64,000 nucleotides of DNA from Podospora bellae-mahoneyi (lineage: Eukaryota > Ascomycota > Sordariomycetes > Sordariales > Podosporaceae): assembly GCF_035222275.1 (NCBI RefSeq), contig NC_085881.1, forward strand, positions 3,534,001 through 3,598,000. The letters run 5' to 3'. The first letter of the stretch is position 1; each line of letters opens with the position of its first letter. Below are positions 22,391-32,391 of the stretch, one piece after another. A model generated the notes under the pieces. It was given only the letters and a program-made list of their open reading frames with translations, did no database searches and was not told the origin of the DNA. A program made the translations under genes and the position numbers.

Positions 22391-23815
22391 ATGGATTCCG
22401 CTCCAGCCCAGTCCACCGCGCTCGTTCGCAAGCGGACAGATACAGAGCTGATGCCACCACCTCCTCGAGCAAAACGCATCAAACGACCAAAGCGAGTCCT
22501 GGACGAGGATACCTACACCGATGCCTTGTCCCACATCATCGCCCGCGACTTCTTCCCCGGCCTGCTTGAGAGCGAGACCCAGCAAGAATATCTCGATGCC
22601 CTGGATTCCAAAGATGACGAGTGGATTGCGAGTGCTGGCCGCCGGCTCCAGCAAGTAGTTATGACACCTGGCCGACGACGAAACCTCGCGACTCCTTTGC
22701 GGCAGCCCTTGCAGACAACAACGGGTCAGACACCTCTGAATTTTGTGGGTGACACGCCTGCCTCGATCGCATCATCTTCGGTAACAACCGCGACCAACAA
22801 GGCAACAAATGTGGACACCAACATGTCTCTTGCAGCCTTCCAGTCGAAATACACCTCGGAAGACAACGAGTCCTTTTACAAGCTGCTCGACAGACAAAAT
22901 CAAAAACACGTCGAGAAATACGCCTGGCTATGGACTGGAAACAAGCTGCCTTCAAAACAACAGCTTAAACAAAAGGAGGTGCAGGCCAAGTTGCTCGCTC
23001 AACGGGGCGCGACGGGTCTAACAGACGATGGCTTCAAAAAGGACCGACTCGCCATAATGGATCAGGATGCTTTTGACCGCCCAGCAGCACCAGATCAATG
23101 GAAGTTCAAGCCACAAAACGAGCTCATGTTCACGCCTGCTGGCATCGAAGGGGTGGAAACGGTGTCGGAAAGAAGAGAAAGGGAATCAAGAATGGATCAG
23201 AAGAGGGTCGTCTACGAGAACACAAGAGTGCCGGGCCCAAATCTGAAAATCACCACTGAAGATGAAGAAGATAGGTCTCGGGCTGGATCACCTACTCTAT
23301 CCGAAATCCGAAACGCCATCGCCGGCAAGAGAAGAGAGTGTGACACGGAAACCAAAGCTAGCAGCGTCGCGGGAGGTGAAACGCCAAGGGTGAACGGCTA
23401 TGCTTTTGTTGACGATGAAGAGCCGGAGCCAGAACCGGTCAGGAGGTCAAAATCATCAAAGGCACCGGTCATCAATCTTGGTCCGGGGGATGCAACGCCT
23501 AATCCGTTCAAAATCCAGGAACAGCGGGGACGAGAGGCGCTGCATCATCGGATGGTGGAGAGAATATCGCAATCCAAGAGAACGAGCGCAAGGCTGGGGG
23601 TGACCGGGAAGGTGGAGAGGACGCCGGCGCCCAAGTTTCCTAGTAGTCCTAAGGTTGGAGCTCCGGGGCTTACACCTGCTGCGCAGAGGTTGTGGGGGAA
23701 GATTGGGGGTTCTGGGAGGGGGAACGAGTCGCCGTTTAGCGGGTCGGTGAAGGCGACTCCGAGGGCGGCGACGCCCAAGCTGAAGGGATCGGGGCTGAAG
23801 AGTATGGGGAAATAG
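22391..23815 (+). CDS. ess2: ESS2/DGCR14-family spliceosome-associated nuclear protein
   Basis: Homologue of the conserved Es2 proteins (human ESS2/DGCR14, fission yeast Bis1) that associate with the spliceosomal C complex. One 474-codon exon. The N-terminus has the family signature MPPPPRAKRIKRPKRVLDED, with YTDALSHIIARDFFPGL following. Further family features are the helical QEYLDALDSKD and the NESFYKLLDRQN...KYAWLW block near the middle. Downstream, WKFKPQNELMFTPAG is followed by a charged, disordered Ser/Pro/Thr-rich tail. The ATG at 22391 is chosen because the family signature starts right after it; an in-frame ATG at 22346 lies inside the minisatellite region. The array immediately upstream may affect expression. 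Confidence 0.92.
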   Translation: MDSAPAQSTALVRKRTDTELMPPPPRAKRIKRPKRVLDEDTYTDALSHIIARDFFPGLLESETQQEYLDALDSKDDEWIASAGRRLQQVVMTPGRRRNLATPLRQPLQTTTGQTPLNFVGDTPASIASSSVTTATNKATNVDTNMSLAAFQSKYTSEDNESFYKLLDRQNQKHVEKYAWLWTGNKLPSKQQLKQKEVQAKLLAQRGATGLTDDGFKKDRLAIMDQDAFDRPAAPDQWKFKPQNELMFTPAGIEGVETVSERRERESRMDQKRVVYENTRVPGPNLKITTEDEEDRSRAGSPTLSEIRNAIAGKRRECDTETKASSVAGGETPRVNGYAFVDDEEPEPEPVRRSKSSKAPVINLGPGDATPNPFKIQEQRGREALHHRMVERISQSKRTSARLGVTGKVERTPAPKFPSSPKVGAPGLTPAAQRLWGKIGGSGRGNESPFSGSVKATPRAATPKLKGSGLKSMGK

Positions 23816-24333
23816 ATGGGGCGGCTGCATGGGAATGGGAGTTTGGCCTGTGATACCCTAGAGTTCTCCATTTGGTTTGAATGTTTTGTACTAGCATTTT
23901 AGATAGCGACGTGGCTTGTAGTCGGGAATGTACAATGTATTACGGAATATATGATGGTACTTTTCTTGAGGTTCTCGTGGTGGTATTCCAAACGCGCGTG
24001 GCCATCCCGCGCCCGCCAAAAACAGTGGGGCTGGTTATGTCCCGAGGCCACGGATCACTACCGGCCGCCAGGCAGGGGTCCCCGGCTCAGCTTTGGACAG
24101 GGGCTGGATCAACGTCACTCCCAAATTTTTGCGGCTCTTTCCAATTTCCTCGGCTCCGTGCCCACGAACCGGCTGGCTCCATTCGGAGTTTAGAACATCC
24201 ACACAGTCTACGATATCACTCACCCGGCCTCACAATATGAGAGGTGTATCGCAGCACAATATCTCTCGATAACGACTTTCTTTTTTTTTCTTTTTTTCAC
24301 AATCGAGAATTGAGGGATCAACTGCAGCGCAGA
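23816..24333. other. Intergenic region between ESS2 and COQ8
   Basis: ESS2 3' UTR and COQ8 promoter. Pyrimidine-rich tracts (about 24278-24298) lie close to the COQ8 start. The in-frame ATG at 24244 would add about 30 residues rich in Phe and Asn encoded by such a tract; I treat that as untranslated. Confidence 0.45.
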
Positions 24334-26574
24334 ATGAGGTTAGCGGACCTCCTCGTCGACCTGGCCGCCGTGGCCAGTGCGTCGAAAAGCGTGGCGGCCA
24401 AGCATGTCGCGCTGAGGGCGAGGCAGGTGGAGAGGTATGGGCAGACGTCGAGTATATTGAGGGATGCTCTTCTCGGGAGGCAGAAAGCAGCACAAGGTCA
24501 AGAAGAGGAACCTCCAAATGTGGAGAGGGGGGATGAGGAAAAAGCAACACCACCAGCAGCAGCCCAAACTCACCAGCAGCCAGAGCCGCCAAAAGAAAAG
24601 GAGGTGTCGGGTGGCGTTCCCAAGGAAGCACCACCGCCGCCGCCGCCGCCGGAAGAGACAACACAACCCGCTCCTACCCCAGAAAAGAAACGCCCAACCC
24701 AAGAATTCAAACCAGCCCCCTGGGCAGAAGGTTCCATCGCCCTTTTGAAGCAGGGGTTTGTCCCGCCAAGAAGACCACCAACTTCCCTCCCCAGCATTGG
24801 AAAACAAAAGATCGACATCCCTCTTCTGAAAGTTGACGAGACAGAAGAGGTAGATGTCAGTTCTCTGTTTCACACGTCTAAGGGGTCCAAAATCCTGGAG
24901 GCCTTGAAGTCGAAGGAGGACGAAACCAAAGAAGCGGCAGGGGAGTACGTCCAGGTTGCTGAGGCTGGCAAAGCCGAAAACAAGGTGGTTGAAAAAGAAG
25001 AAGAGCAGCCATCAAAGGAGGTTGACGCAGCGCCGGCGGTGAAAGACGTGATATCCGAACCGACCAAAGAAGTCGTGGCAGAGCCAGTAAAGGAAGTCGT
25101 CTCCAAGCCTTTGGAGGAAGCCGTTTCGGAACCCATCAAAGAAGTCGTCTCCGAGCCTCTGGAAGAGGTTCTCTCAACCCCCGAAAAAGAAGCCACAGCA
25201 GAAACCACTCCCCCCCCACCACCACCCGCACAATACGAACTCCGCGAGTCCCGAGTCCCCTCCACCCGCCTCGGCCGGCTCTGGAACTACGGCGGCCTAG
25301 CAGCAGGCATGCTTGCCGGCGCAGTCACCGAGTCCGTCTCCCGCACCTTCAACGGCTCCTCCTCCTCCTCTTCTTCTTCCGTAATGCTCTCCCCATCAAA
25401 CATGACCCGCATAGTCAGCAAACTCTCCCGCATGCGCGGTGCAGCCCTCAAGCTAGGCCAGATGATGTCCTTCCAGGACGCAAAAATGCTACCCCCCCCT
25501 ATCCAAGAGGTCTTGCAGCGTGTCCAAGACAGAGCAGATTACATGCCCTCCTACCAGCGCGACCGTGTCCTCGGTCAGAACTTGGGAGAGAACTGGAGGG
25601 AGCTATTCAGTGAATTCGACGAGAAACCTATTGCAGCCGCCTCGATAGGGCAGGTTCACCGCGCGGTGTTGAAACAGTCTGGGGAGAGGGTTGCAGTCAA
25701 GATTCAGTTCCCGGGTGTGGCGGAGAGTATCAATTCTGACTTGGACAACATTGCCGTGTTGCTGACCGCGACAAAGCTGCTCCCGAAGGGGTTGTACTTG
25801 GATAAGACGATCGAGAATGCGAGGTTGGAGCTGGGGTGGGAGTGTGATTATGAGCGGGAGGCGGGGTGCGCGGAGAGATACAGGCAGAACCTGCTGTCTG
25901 ATGAGGTGTTTGCCGTGCCGAGGATCTATCCCGAGGCGAGCGGGAGGCATGTGCTGACGATGGAGTGGATGTCTGGCACCGGAGTGACGCGCATCGCACC
26001 AAACCTGACGCAAGAACAAAAAGATTGGATCGGGACGCAGATCTTGAGGTTGTGTCTCAGGGAAATCACAGAGTTCAAATTCATGCAGACGGACCCGAAC
26101 TGGACGAATTTCTTGTACAACCCCCAGGAAAACAAGCTGGAGCTGTTGGACTTCGGGGCGTCGAGGGAGTACCCTGACTCTTTTATCAAGCTGTATGTCC
26201 AGCTTTTGGAGGCTTCGTCACGGAATGATAAAGATGCGGTGAAGGAATTGTCGGAGGAGTTGGGGTACTTGACTGGTCATGAAAGCAAGCAGATGCTCGA
26301 GGCGCACTTGACGAGCGTGATGACGCTCGCGGAACCGTTCATGGAGACGGCGCCGGAGGTGTACGATTTTAGGGATCAGACGATTACGGAAAGAGTGAAA
26401 GCGCAGATTGGGGTCATGATACATGAGCGGTTGGCGCCGCCGCCCGAGGAGACGTATTCGTTGCACCGGAAGCTGTCTGGCGCGTTTTTGCTGTGTGCGA
26501 GGTTGGGCAGCAGGGTGAGGTGTAGAGAGTTGTTCCAGGACGCTCTGGAAAAGTCGGGGTATAAGAAGGACTGA
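24334..26574 (+). CDS. COQ8: COQ8/ABC1 atypical kinase for coenzyme Q synthesis
   Basis: UbiB-family mitochondrial ATPase/kinase that supports assembly of the coenzyme Q synthesis complex. A single 746-codon exon from ATG 24334. The N-terminal 300 residues are disordered and acidic and contain six octapeptide repeats (listed separately). The kinase-like part has the family's KxGQ motif in LKLGQMMSFQD (about 371), the Ala-rich loop AAASIGQVHRA (about 433) that replaces the Gly-rich loop, and VAVKIQFPGV with the ATP-contacting Lys (about 456). It continues with TDPNWTNFLY (about 586) and LLDFGASREY (DFG, about 604). All key residues are present, so it should be active. The start is chosen because the upstream in-frame ATG is followed by an unlikely tract. 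Confidence 0.94.
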   Translation: MRLADLLVDLAAVASASKSVAAKHVALRARQVERYGQTSSILRDALLGRQKAAQGQEEEPPNVERGDEEKATPPAAAQTHQQPEPPKEKEVSGGVPKEAPPPPPPPEETTQPAPTPEKKRPTQEFKPAPWAEGSIALLKQGFVPPRRPPTSLPSIGKQKIDIPLLKVDETEEVDVSSLFHTSKGSKILEALKSKEDETKEAAGEYVQVAEAGKAENKVVEKEEEQPSKEVDAAPAVKDVISEPTKEVVAEPVKEVVSKPLEEAVSEPIKEVVSEPLEEVLSTPEKEATAETTPPPPPPAQYELRESRVPSTRLGRLWNYGGLAAGMLAGAVTESVSRTFNGSSSSSSSSVMLSPSNMTRIVSKLSRMRGAALKLGQMMSFQDAKMLPPPIQEVLQRVQDRADYMPSYQRDRVLGQNLGENWRELFSEFDEKPIAAASIGQVHRAVLKQSGERVAVKIQFPGVAESINSDLDNIAVLLTATKLLPKGLYLDKTIENARLELGWECDYEREAGCAERYRQNLLSDEVFAVPRIYPEASGRHVLTMEWMSGTGVTRIAPNLTQEQKDWIGTQILRLCLREITEFKFMQTDPNWTNFLYNPQENKLELLDFGASREYPDSFIKLYVQLLEASSRNDKDAVKELSEELGYLTGHESKQMLEAHLTSVMTLAEPFMETAPEVYDFRDQTITERVKAQIGVMIHERLAPPPEETYSLHRKLSGAFLLCARLGSRVRCRELFQDALEKSGYKKD
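25048..25191 (+). repeat. Six in-frame octapeptide repeats within COQ8
   Basis: Exactly six 24-nt units encode V-[IVL]-[SA]-x-P-x-[KE]-E (one unit begins with Ala) at about residues 239-286, in the disordered N-terminal region. Codons differ between units. Confidence 0.9.
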
Positions 26575-26932
26575 TGGACATGTGTAAGATCGTGTAAGAT
26601 GAGTTGTTAAAATCATGCAGAAAGCGTCAAGGCAAGCTGTGTCGTGTCTTGGGTAGAAGACGCCTGGAGAGCATGTCTGCTAAAAGAGATTACTATTTTA
26701 CCAACCCCCTCCACGAATAATCACAACTACATCCGGGATCAAGACAAGCAAACGTACCCTAGCGCTTACTATAGCTATGTCTGACTTAATGATATTATAG
26801 TTGGAATGTTAATAGGAACGACGAACGGGCCGACTAATAGACGACCCGCTCACCGTCACTATCAACCAACCATTCCAACCACCTACAAACCCCTACCCTT
26901 CCCAACTCGTGCCCCATAACCCCCCAAACAAA
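26575..26932. other. Intergenic region between convergent COQ8 and RRP36
   Basis: 3' UTRs of two converging genes. AT-rich in the middle (26680-26830). Nothing else was seen. Confidence 0.5.
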
Positions 26933-27985
26933 TCACCGATCCTCCACCGTCCTCCGAGCCCAAGGCAGCAACTTCTTCTCCTTACCCGCCACCTTCTTCC
27001 TCCTCCTCTCAATCGCCCTATCCACCTGCCCCTTCTTCATCCCCTTGAACGTCTCCACCACCACCCTCTTCTTCTGCTCGCTCTTCTTCAGATAGAAAGG
27101 ATTCTTCCCCTGCCTCACCAGCTCCTTCTCCTTCTTCTTGTGCTCATCCAGCACCTTTTGCGCCTTGTCCTTCCTCTCCTGCGCCTTCTTCTTGCTCTCC
27201 ATCGACAGCAACGCCTTCTGCAGCTTCTCCTTCTCCTCCGCGTTCTTGCTCTTCTTGATCGCCACCCGAAGCTCCTGCATCTCCTTCTCGCGGTACTCAT
27301 CCAAAAAAGCGTACGCTTTTCGGGCTTTGATCTCGTCTATTTTCGACGTGGCCGACATGGTGGAGGGCGCAAAGAAGCGGGGGTCGCGATGCTGGGGTTT
27401 GGTCGAGGTCGGGTCGAGGAGGAAGTCACGGCGGCGGGAGACCTGGCGTTTTGACGACAACTCGACAGGGGCGTGTTTGCTTGTGCGGGAGGGCTTTTCC
27501 AGGGGTTTCTTGTGATTCTTCTCAAGAGAAAACTTGTTGTCGTTGTTGTTGTTACCCCGAGAGCTGGACGCTTCGGAAGCGGCGCTGCTGGAGCGGCGCT
27601 TGCGCTTGTTGAGCTTGTCGCCTAGGGCTGCTTGGGCTTTGGCGAGGGCGCCAAAGGAGAGCTGGTGGGTGGGTTGGGGGGTGTCATCTTCCGATTCATC
27701 CTCGCCGTCTTCGGGGTCTGAGCCGAGTTCAGAGTTTTCCTGGGAAGATTTTGTTAGCATTTTGTTCTGAAAGTGAAAATATGGCGAGTTGCAAACCTCA
27801 TCGCTGCCGCTTCTCATCTCAGCCTCACTCATGACCTCGTCCTCTTCACTGTCAAACCCGGCACCCTCCTCACTTGGCGCATCGCTCATCTCCTCGACAT
27901 CTGATTCAGGCTCCGGCTCATACCTGGGGCGAACGCGCCTTTGCAGGAGAGTGGCAGGCGGCTGCTTGCGTTTGACGGATGACAT
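26933..27985 (-). CDS. RRP36: RRP36 ribosome biogenesis protein
   Basis: Nucleolar component of the 90S pre-ribosome, needed for early 18S rRNA cleavages. Exons on the minus strand are 27985-27797 and 27739-26933. The 57-nt intron (GTTTGC donor, TGCTAAC branch, CCCAG acceptor) has no stop and keeps frame, so it could be misread as 19 extra residues. The spliced product is 331 residues. An acidic N-terminus (EPESDVEEMSDAPSEEG) is followed by the conserved RRRDFLLDPTSTKPQHRDPRF block. YAFLDEYREKEMQELR and a long Lys/Glu-rich helix come next. The end has GKNPFYLKKSEQKK and a basic C-terminus, as in the family. KIN17 lies upstream on the same strand. Confidence 0.92.
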   Translation of the reverse strand: MSSVKRKQPPATLLQRRVRPRYEPEPESDVEEMSDAPSEEGAGFDSEEDEVMSEAEMRSGSDEVCNSPYFHFQNKMLTKSSQENSELGSDPEDGEDESEDDTPQPTHQLSFGALAKAQAALGDKLNKRKRRSSSAASEASSSRGNNNNDNKFSLEKNHKKPLEKPSRTSKHAPVELSSKRQVSRRRDFLLDPTSTKPQHRDPRFFAPSTMSATSKIDEIKARKAYAFLDEYREKEMQELRVAIKKSKNAEEKEKLQKALLSMESKKKAQERKDKAQKVLDEHKKKEKELVRQGKNPFYLKKSEQKKRVVVETFKGMKKGQVDRAIERRRKKVAGKEKKLLPWARRTVEDR

Positions 27986-28583
27986 GGTGGTTTATGAGTG
28001 ACGCTTGTTTGCAAAGTACCGGCAGGAGTGATGAGCGTGAATGAGAATAACTGAGTCAGGTATTGAGATTCTGTATCGCTTGTTTAGATTGTTTGACGGT
28101 GTGTAGTGTCGGTGCCGTCTTGGGTGGTTGATGAGATTTCGCGATAGAAGGCGAACCTTGATTGCCATGTAGTTGACCAGTTGGAAAAAAATGTTGGAGA
28201 GCAAGCAACGTGCTGCACTAACAGAAACGGGTGGAAAGTATGGTGGTAGCTGTTTACACCGTACATAGACCCACTTTTCGCGGATGGCTATGTTCTTTAT
28301 AGCAGTATGGCAACAGCCATCAGTTCAACAGAGCAGGATACAAGAAAATCACAGGTGATTCGAAGTTCGACAGGCTCAGTAGCCTAAAAGAATATCTATA
28401 TTCATACCATCCGCATACAGCCCCAAATCAAGTCATCATCTTCATCAAGTGCAAGCAACAAGCTCTGGTATCATTCTCCCTAACAAAATCACTACCCAAA
28501 CGCCATTCCCATGATCGCTATGACATCAAACCTAACAGACCGCCCATTCATGACATAAACTGTACAAATCCGCTCCCCAAGCC
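27986..28583. other. Intergenic region between KIN17 and RRP36
   Basis: About 600 bp that should hold the KIN17 3' UTR and RRP36 promoter. A TGAGTCA heptamer at 28052-28058 may be chance. No gene was recognised. Confidence 0.45.
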
Positions 28584-29627
28584 TTAAAACCGCGGCCTTT
28601 TACTAGGAGCATCACCGCCACTGCCCCTCGACTCCCGCGCTCTCTTCCTCTCAAGCTCCTCCATCATGATCCTCTCCCCAGCACTCATCTTCTTCGGCTG
28701 CGCAACCATGACCTTCTTGGGCGCCCCAGCAAGCGCGTTCCTAAACACATTCTTCGCCGCCGGTGGCTTAACCCCAAACTTCAACGACACCTTCGCCGGT
28801 GGTGCCGCCGCCGCCGCCCCCTCAGCAGGCTTACCCTCCCCCTCCTTTATCTCCCCCTCCTTTATCTCCCCCTCCTTCTTCTCCCCCTCCTTTTTCTCCC
28901 CATCGTTCTTCTCCGCCTGGTCCTTCCCCTCAACCTTCTCTTCCCCCCCACTCCCCGGCGTTGGCGTCGGTGTCGTACTCTCACCCTTCTTCCCAAAACT
29001 CAACTTAATCCTCTCCCCCTCCTCCCTCCTCAACTCTTTTTCCCTCTCCCCCTCCAAATCCACCCCCCTCTCCTCCGCCTCCCTCCTAGCCCGTTCAATC
29101 TGCCCCCTCAAAACAGCCATCTCCCTCTCCTCATCCCCCTTGTCCATCATCTCCCTCCTCCTAACCGCCTCCCTCCTCCTCATCGCCTCAGGACTGTCAT
29201 CCACCCAAGCAATAAACAACCCATCCTCCTTCTCCACAACCCTACAAATCCCCTCCCGCCCAATGTACTTCACAAACTCCGTCAAGCTATGCCACTTCGT
29301 CGCATTCAAATGAACATGATCCTTCTTTGCAATCACCTCCTGATAGAATTTATTCGCGTGAATCTCCTTTTCTCCATGGCTCGTCTTGAGAAGGGAGATA
29401 AACTCTTGTTGGAACGCACGGGAGTAATCGTCGGTGACTTGCTTGATGTTGTGCCCTACAGACAGCGCGCGCCGGGTGTGCGATTCGGACTGGCAGTGCA
29501 TCTTGAAGGCATTCTCGTCTCTGCAGGCCTTTTCGCAGATTTGGCAGAACCAGCGGAGGCGCGTGAGGCCTTTTTGCTTCATCTTGTTGGAGAGGTATTT
29601 GGTTGAGCCGACTTCTGCTTTGCCCAT
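28584..29627 (-). CDS. kin17: KIN17-family zinc-finger DNA/RNA-binding protein
   Basis: Conserved nuclear protein linked to pre-mRNA splicing and DNA repair/replication. One exon, 347 residues. The N-terminus has the family's KYLSNKMKQKGLTRLRWFCQ block and a C2H2-type finger (CQICEKACRDENAFKMHCQSESH, given here as CQIC...H-x5-H). A winged-helix domain follows (AFQQEFISLLK...VYIGREG-type motifs seen as ATKWHSLTEFVKYIGREG). The C-terminal half is a charged helix, then a Lys/Glu/Gly repeat tract (KKEGE/IKEGE units, 15-bp DNA repeats about 28842-28911), and ends with KRPRF. It lacks the C-terminal SH3/KOW pair of animal KIN17; that is, to my knowledge, usual in fungi. Confidence 0.92.
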   Translation of the reverse strand: MGKAEVGSTKYLSNKMKQKGLTRLRWFCQICEKACRDENAFKMHCQSESHTRRALSVGHNIKQVTDDYSRAFQQEFISLLKTSHGEKEIHANKFYQEVIAKKDHVHLNATKWHSLTEFVKYIGREGICRVVEKEDGLFIAWVDDSPEAMRRREAVRRREMMDKGDEEREMAVLRGQIERARREAEERGVDLEGEREKELRREEGERIKLSFGKKGESTTPTPTPGSGGEEKVEGKDQAEKNDGEKKEGEKKEGEIKEGEIKEGEGKPAEGAAAAAPPAKVSLKFGVKPPAAKNVFRNALAGAPKKVMVAQPKKMSAGERIMMEELERKRARESRGSGGDAPSKRPRF

Positions 29628-30316
29628 GGTTGATGAAGGGGGGGAAACTCGCTGCGCGCGAGCCGAGCGGAGGTAGGAAGGGTAGGTGGGTGGTTTAAAT
29701 GACGGGAATGGTCGTCGCGATTATTTGACGAGGGTCGAGGACTCGAGGTTTGGTGGGTGATGCGAAAGGCGAGTTTGCGACAGGTTTTGGGAAGCGTGGA
29801 AGGTAGAAAGGCGTGAATGCGAGGGGGAAGCAAAGTCGCCCCCACAAGGCTGATTGATTAACGGGCTGGGCTGAAAGGCTCGGCGCCGGAGCTCTTTCAC
29901 AACCCTAACCCGATTTTGATCAAGCAAGAGGGCAGAACAGTTACTAAATGATGCTCGCAATATTCACACATAGACACCCGGTTTATCCAAAACCTTCCAT
30001 GTATGATTCCTTTTAAACATATACTGTACTAATCCCTTCGAAGTCCACTCCCTCCCTTCCGCACGCCTACCAGGCGCCTCCCTGTCTCTCATCTACAGCC
30101 CCCTTCCCAAGGTATCACCTCTTGCTCTATCGCACTAGTCATCTCTTAAAGCAAACGCCATGCTTTCTTGCCTCAAATTATCAACCCCCGCTCTATCATC
30201 TCTAACCCCAGTACCCCCAATCAATCAAGTGTGTGTTCCTGTCTTCACCCTTGTCGCCCATGTTAGCTCTCTATCCCTTTCTCGGAAAGAGCAAAACTGC
30301 AAGGTTGCTTATCGGT
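29628..30316. other. Intergenic region between HOM3 and KIN17
   Basis: About 690 bp containing the KIN17 promoter and the HOM3 3' UTR. No coding feature was recognised. Confidence 0.45.
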
Positions 30317-32306
30317 TTAGTTCCCATACTCAAGGAAAGTAAACAAGCTCGTGTGCAGGATATTCATGGCCCTCTCAGCATCCCGCGATTCTATCACGCA
30401 CGAGATGTTGATCTCGCTGGCACCTATATATAGTTCAATCAGTCAGCATATGATATGTCCCACAAGTGCCCTTGCACTCTGAAGGCAAAACATACCCTGA
30501 GAAATCATCTCGATATTGATCGAATTCTCACCCAACGTCGAAAACATCTTGCCCGCAATACCCCTCATGTTCTTCATCTCGGCCCCCACCAGACTCAAAA
30601 TCGTCATGTTGTGAATCACCGTCACATCGCCGCACTCCCTCAGCTCGTCCACAGCCTGGTTCAGGCTGTCATACTCGGAGCTGCCGTTATGTACCGCAAT
30701 GGAAACATGCACCTCGCTCGTGGAGATCAAATCCACCGAGATACGCCTCTGGTTGAGGATGGAAAACACCCTCGCCAAAAAGGCGTGGGCAATCGACCTC
30801 TTATTCGAGTGGATGTTGAGGATCGAGATCTTATCCTTGACCGTCACGGCAGTAGGACGCTTCGGCTTCTTGCGGGTCGATGGGTCGGATGGTTTCCTCG
30901 GCCGTTGGATCTGCTGGTCGGCGGCCAGGGTAGGGTCTGGCTTGACGATGGTGCCTTCGCCGCGGGGGTTCTTGACGTTCTTGATTCTGATGGGGATTGG
31001 GGGCCGGGCCTTGATCACTTGGTCCATGGTCAAGTGGTGGATGACTTCGGAGCCGTAAAAGGTCAACTCGGCGGCCTCGGCTGGGGTGATGGAAGGGATG
31101 AGTCTGGCGGTGGGGACCTTGGTAGGGTCGGCGGTGAAGATGCCATCAACTTCCTTCCAGATCTGAAGCTCATCAGCCCTGAGGCCGACAGCAGCCAGGG
31201 AAGCGCAGAGATCCGTGTAGCCACGGCCGATGTCACCATCCAAAAGACTTCCAGGGACGTTACCGAAGAAGCCAGTGACGACTGGTACACGGTCCTCACA
31301 CGCAAGGATCTTCTTGGCAATGACGGCGGTGACTTGACGGTAAAAGCCGGCATCGAGCCGCCCTGGGCTGTCAAGGTGTAGTACGTCAGCCAAGTCAACA
31401 TACTCGGCATCGACTCCCTATGTCGTGTCAGTATTGTTCACCGTCGCAACCTATCCCTCAACAAAACTTACCCTGTCCTTGAGCAGATAAGTCATAAACC
31501 TACAGCTCAGCTTCTCACCAAAGCTCACCACCCTGTCCTTCGCCCTCGAGTTGATCTCCAAATTGAAGCGCTTAGCAGCCAAGAGATACTCATTGAGCAA
31601 GTGGCAGTCCTTCTCCGTATACTTCTTCACGGCCGCGCTCAGCTCCGTATCCTTGATAAAAGTCTCGGCCGCATCCACATGATCATCCAGTATGTCCTGA
31701 ACAATGCGCTTGGCCTCCTCCAGTAGCACATCCTGTGACTCCTCATCACCAGCCGAGGCAACAATAGCCCTAAGCTTTTTGTACACCTCCAATAACCTAT
31801 CCGCGCAACAAACAAGCACGTTGTCAGTCCATCAGGTAAACTTTCAGGTAACAGCAACGTGGGGCGTCCCGATCCGGGTGTGTGTGTGTGATGTGTGGGG
31901 GAGAGGGGTCAAGGAAAAGAACACGGGGAATGCGGGATACCCCCAAAAGGGCATGGGAATTTCCAGCATCCAGACACATACATGTCTCTCCCCAAACCTG
32001 CACATTCTCCCCCGTCCCGCACTCTCACAAGCGGTCTCTCCCGAAAATTGACACCCCCAACCCATACCCCATACCCCATACCCGACAGGAAAAAAAAACA
32101 AAATCAAAAACTCACCTGCTCGTGGTCCCCGTCACCTTCTTCCCCGTGCTCCTCGCCGAGCACACCACCACCAGCCGATTATTCACCACATGCGTCCTGA
32201 TGATATCCTCCGCAATCCTATCAGGAAACTTGCCCACGCTCGTGCCACCAAACTTTTGCACCACCCACCCGTTCGTGCTGGTGTTTTTCAGTAGCGCTTG
32301 AACCAT
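30317..32306 (-). CDS. HOM3: Aspartate kinase (aspartokinase), threonine/methionine pathway
   Basis: Phosphorylates aspartate, the first step toward homoserine, threonine, methionine and isoleucine; fungal enzymes are feedback-inhibited by threonine through ACT domains. Four exons on the minus strand: 32306-32116, 31796-31472, 31417-30496, 30423-30317, giving 514 residues, close to yeast Hom3. The N-terminus has the kinase signature VVQKFGGTSVGKF (about residues 15-27). VVTGFFGN and the SLLDGDIGRGYTD loop follow. Two ACT domains occupy about residues 375-514, with ILNIHSNKRS and SINIEMISQGASEINISCV spanning the last intron. All four exons join in frame. The first intron is long for this window (319 nt). 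A perfect TGACTCA site lies upstream, which suggests cross-pathway (CPC1/Gcn4) control. Confidence 0.95.
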
Positions 32307-32384
32307 TTTGTCGTCGTGTTTCTAGTGTACCGGCAGGCAAAAAAATATTGCTTCTTCCGCTTTGCTGACCCTTGCTAGTGAGGG

Positions 32385-32391
32385 TGACTCA
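32385..32391. promoter_or_regulatory. Gcn4/CPC1 (AP-1-type) site upstream of aspartate kinase
   Basis: TGACTCA, a perfect match to the bZIP site of the general amino-acid control activator, 79 bp upstream of the HOM3 start codon. Its function is inferred from position and from the known Gcn4 control of HOM3 in yeast. Confidence 0.55.

Noticed and set aside
24244-24333. N-terminal extension of COQ8 from the upstream in-frame ATG
   Set aside because: It would be encoded by a T/C-rich leader giving a Phe-rich run; the downstream ATG fits a mitochondrial protein better.
28052-28058. TGAGTCA heptamer upstream of RRP36
   Set aside because: A perfect bZIP match, but RRP36 is not an amino-acid synthesis gene; likely chance.
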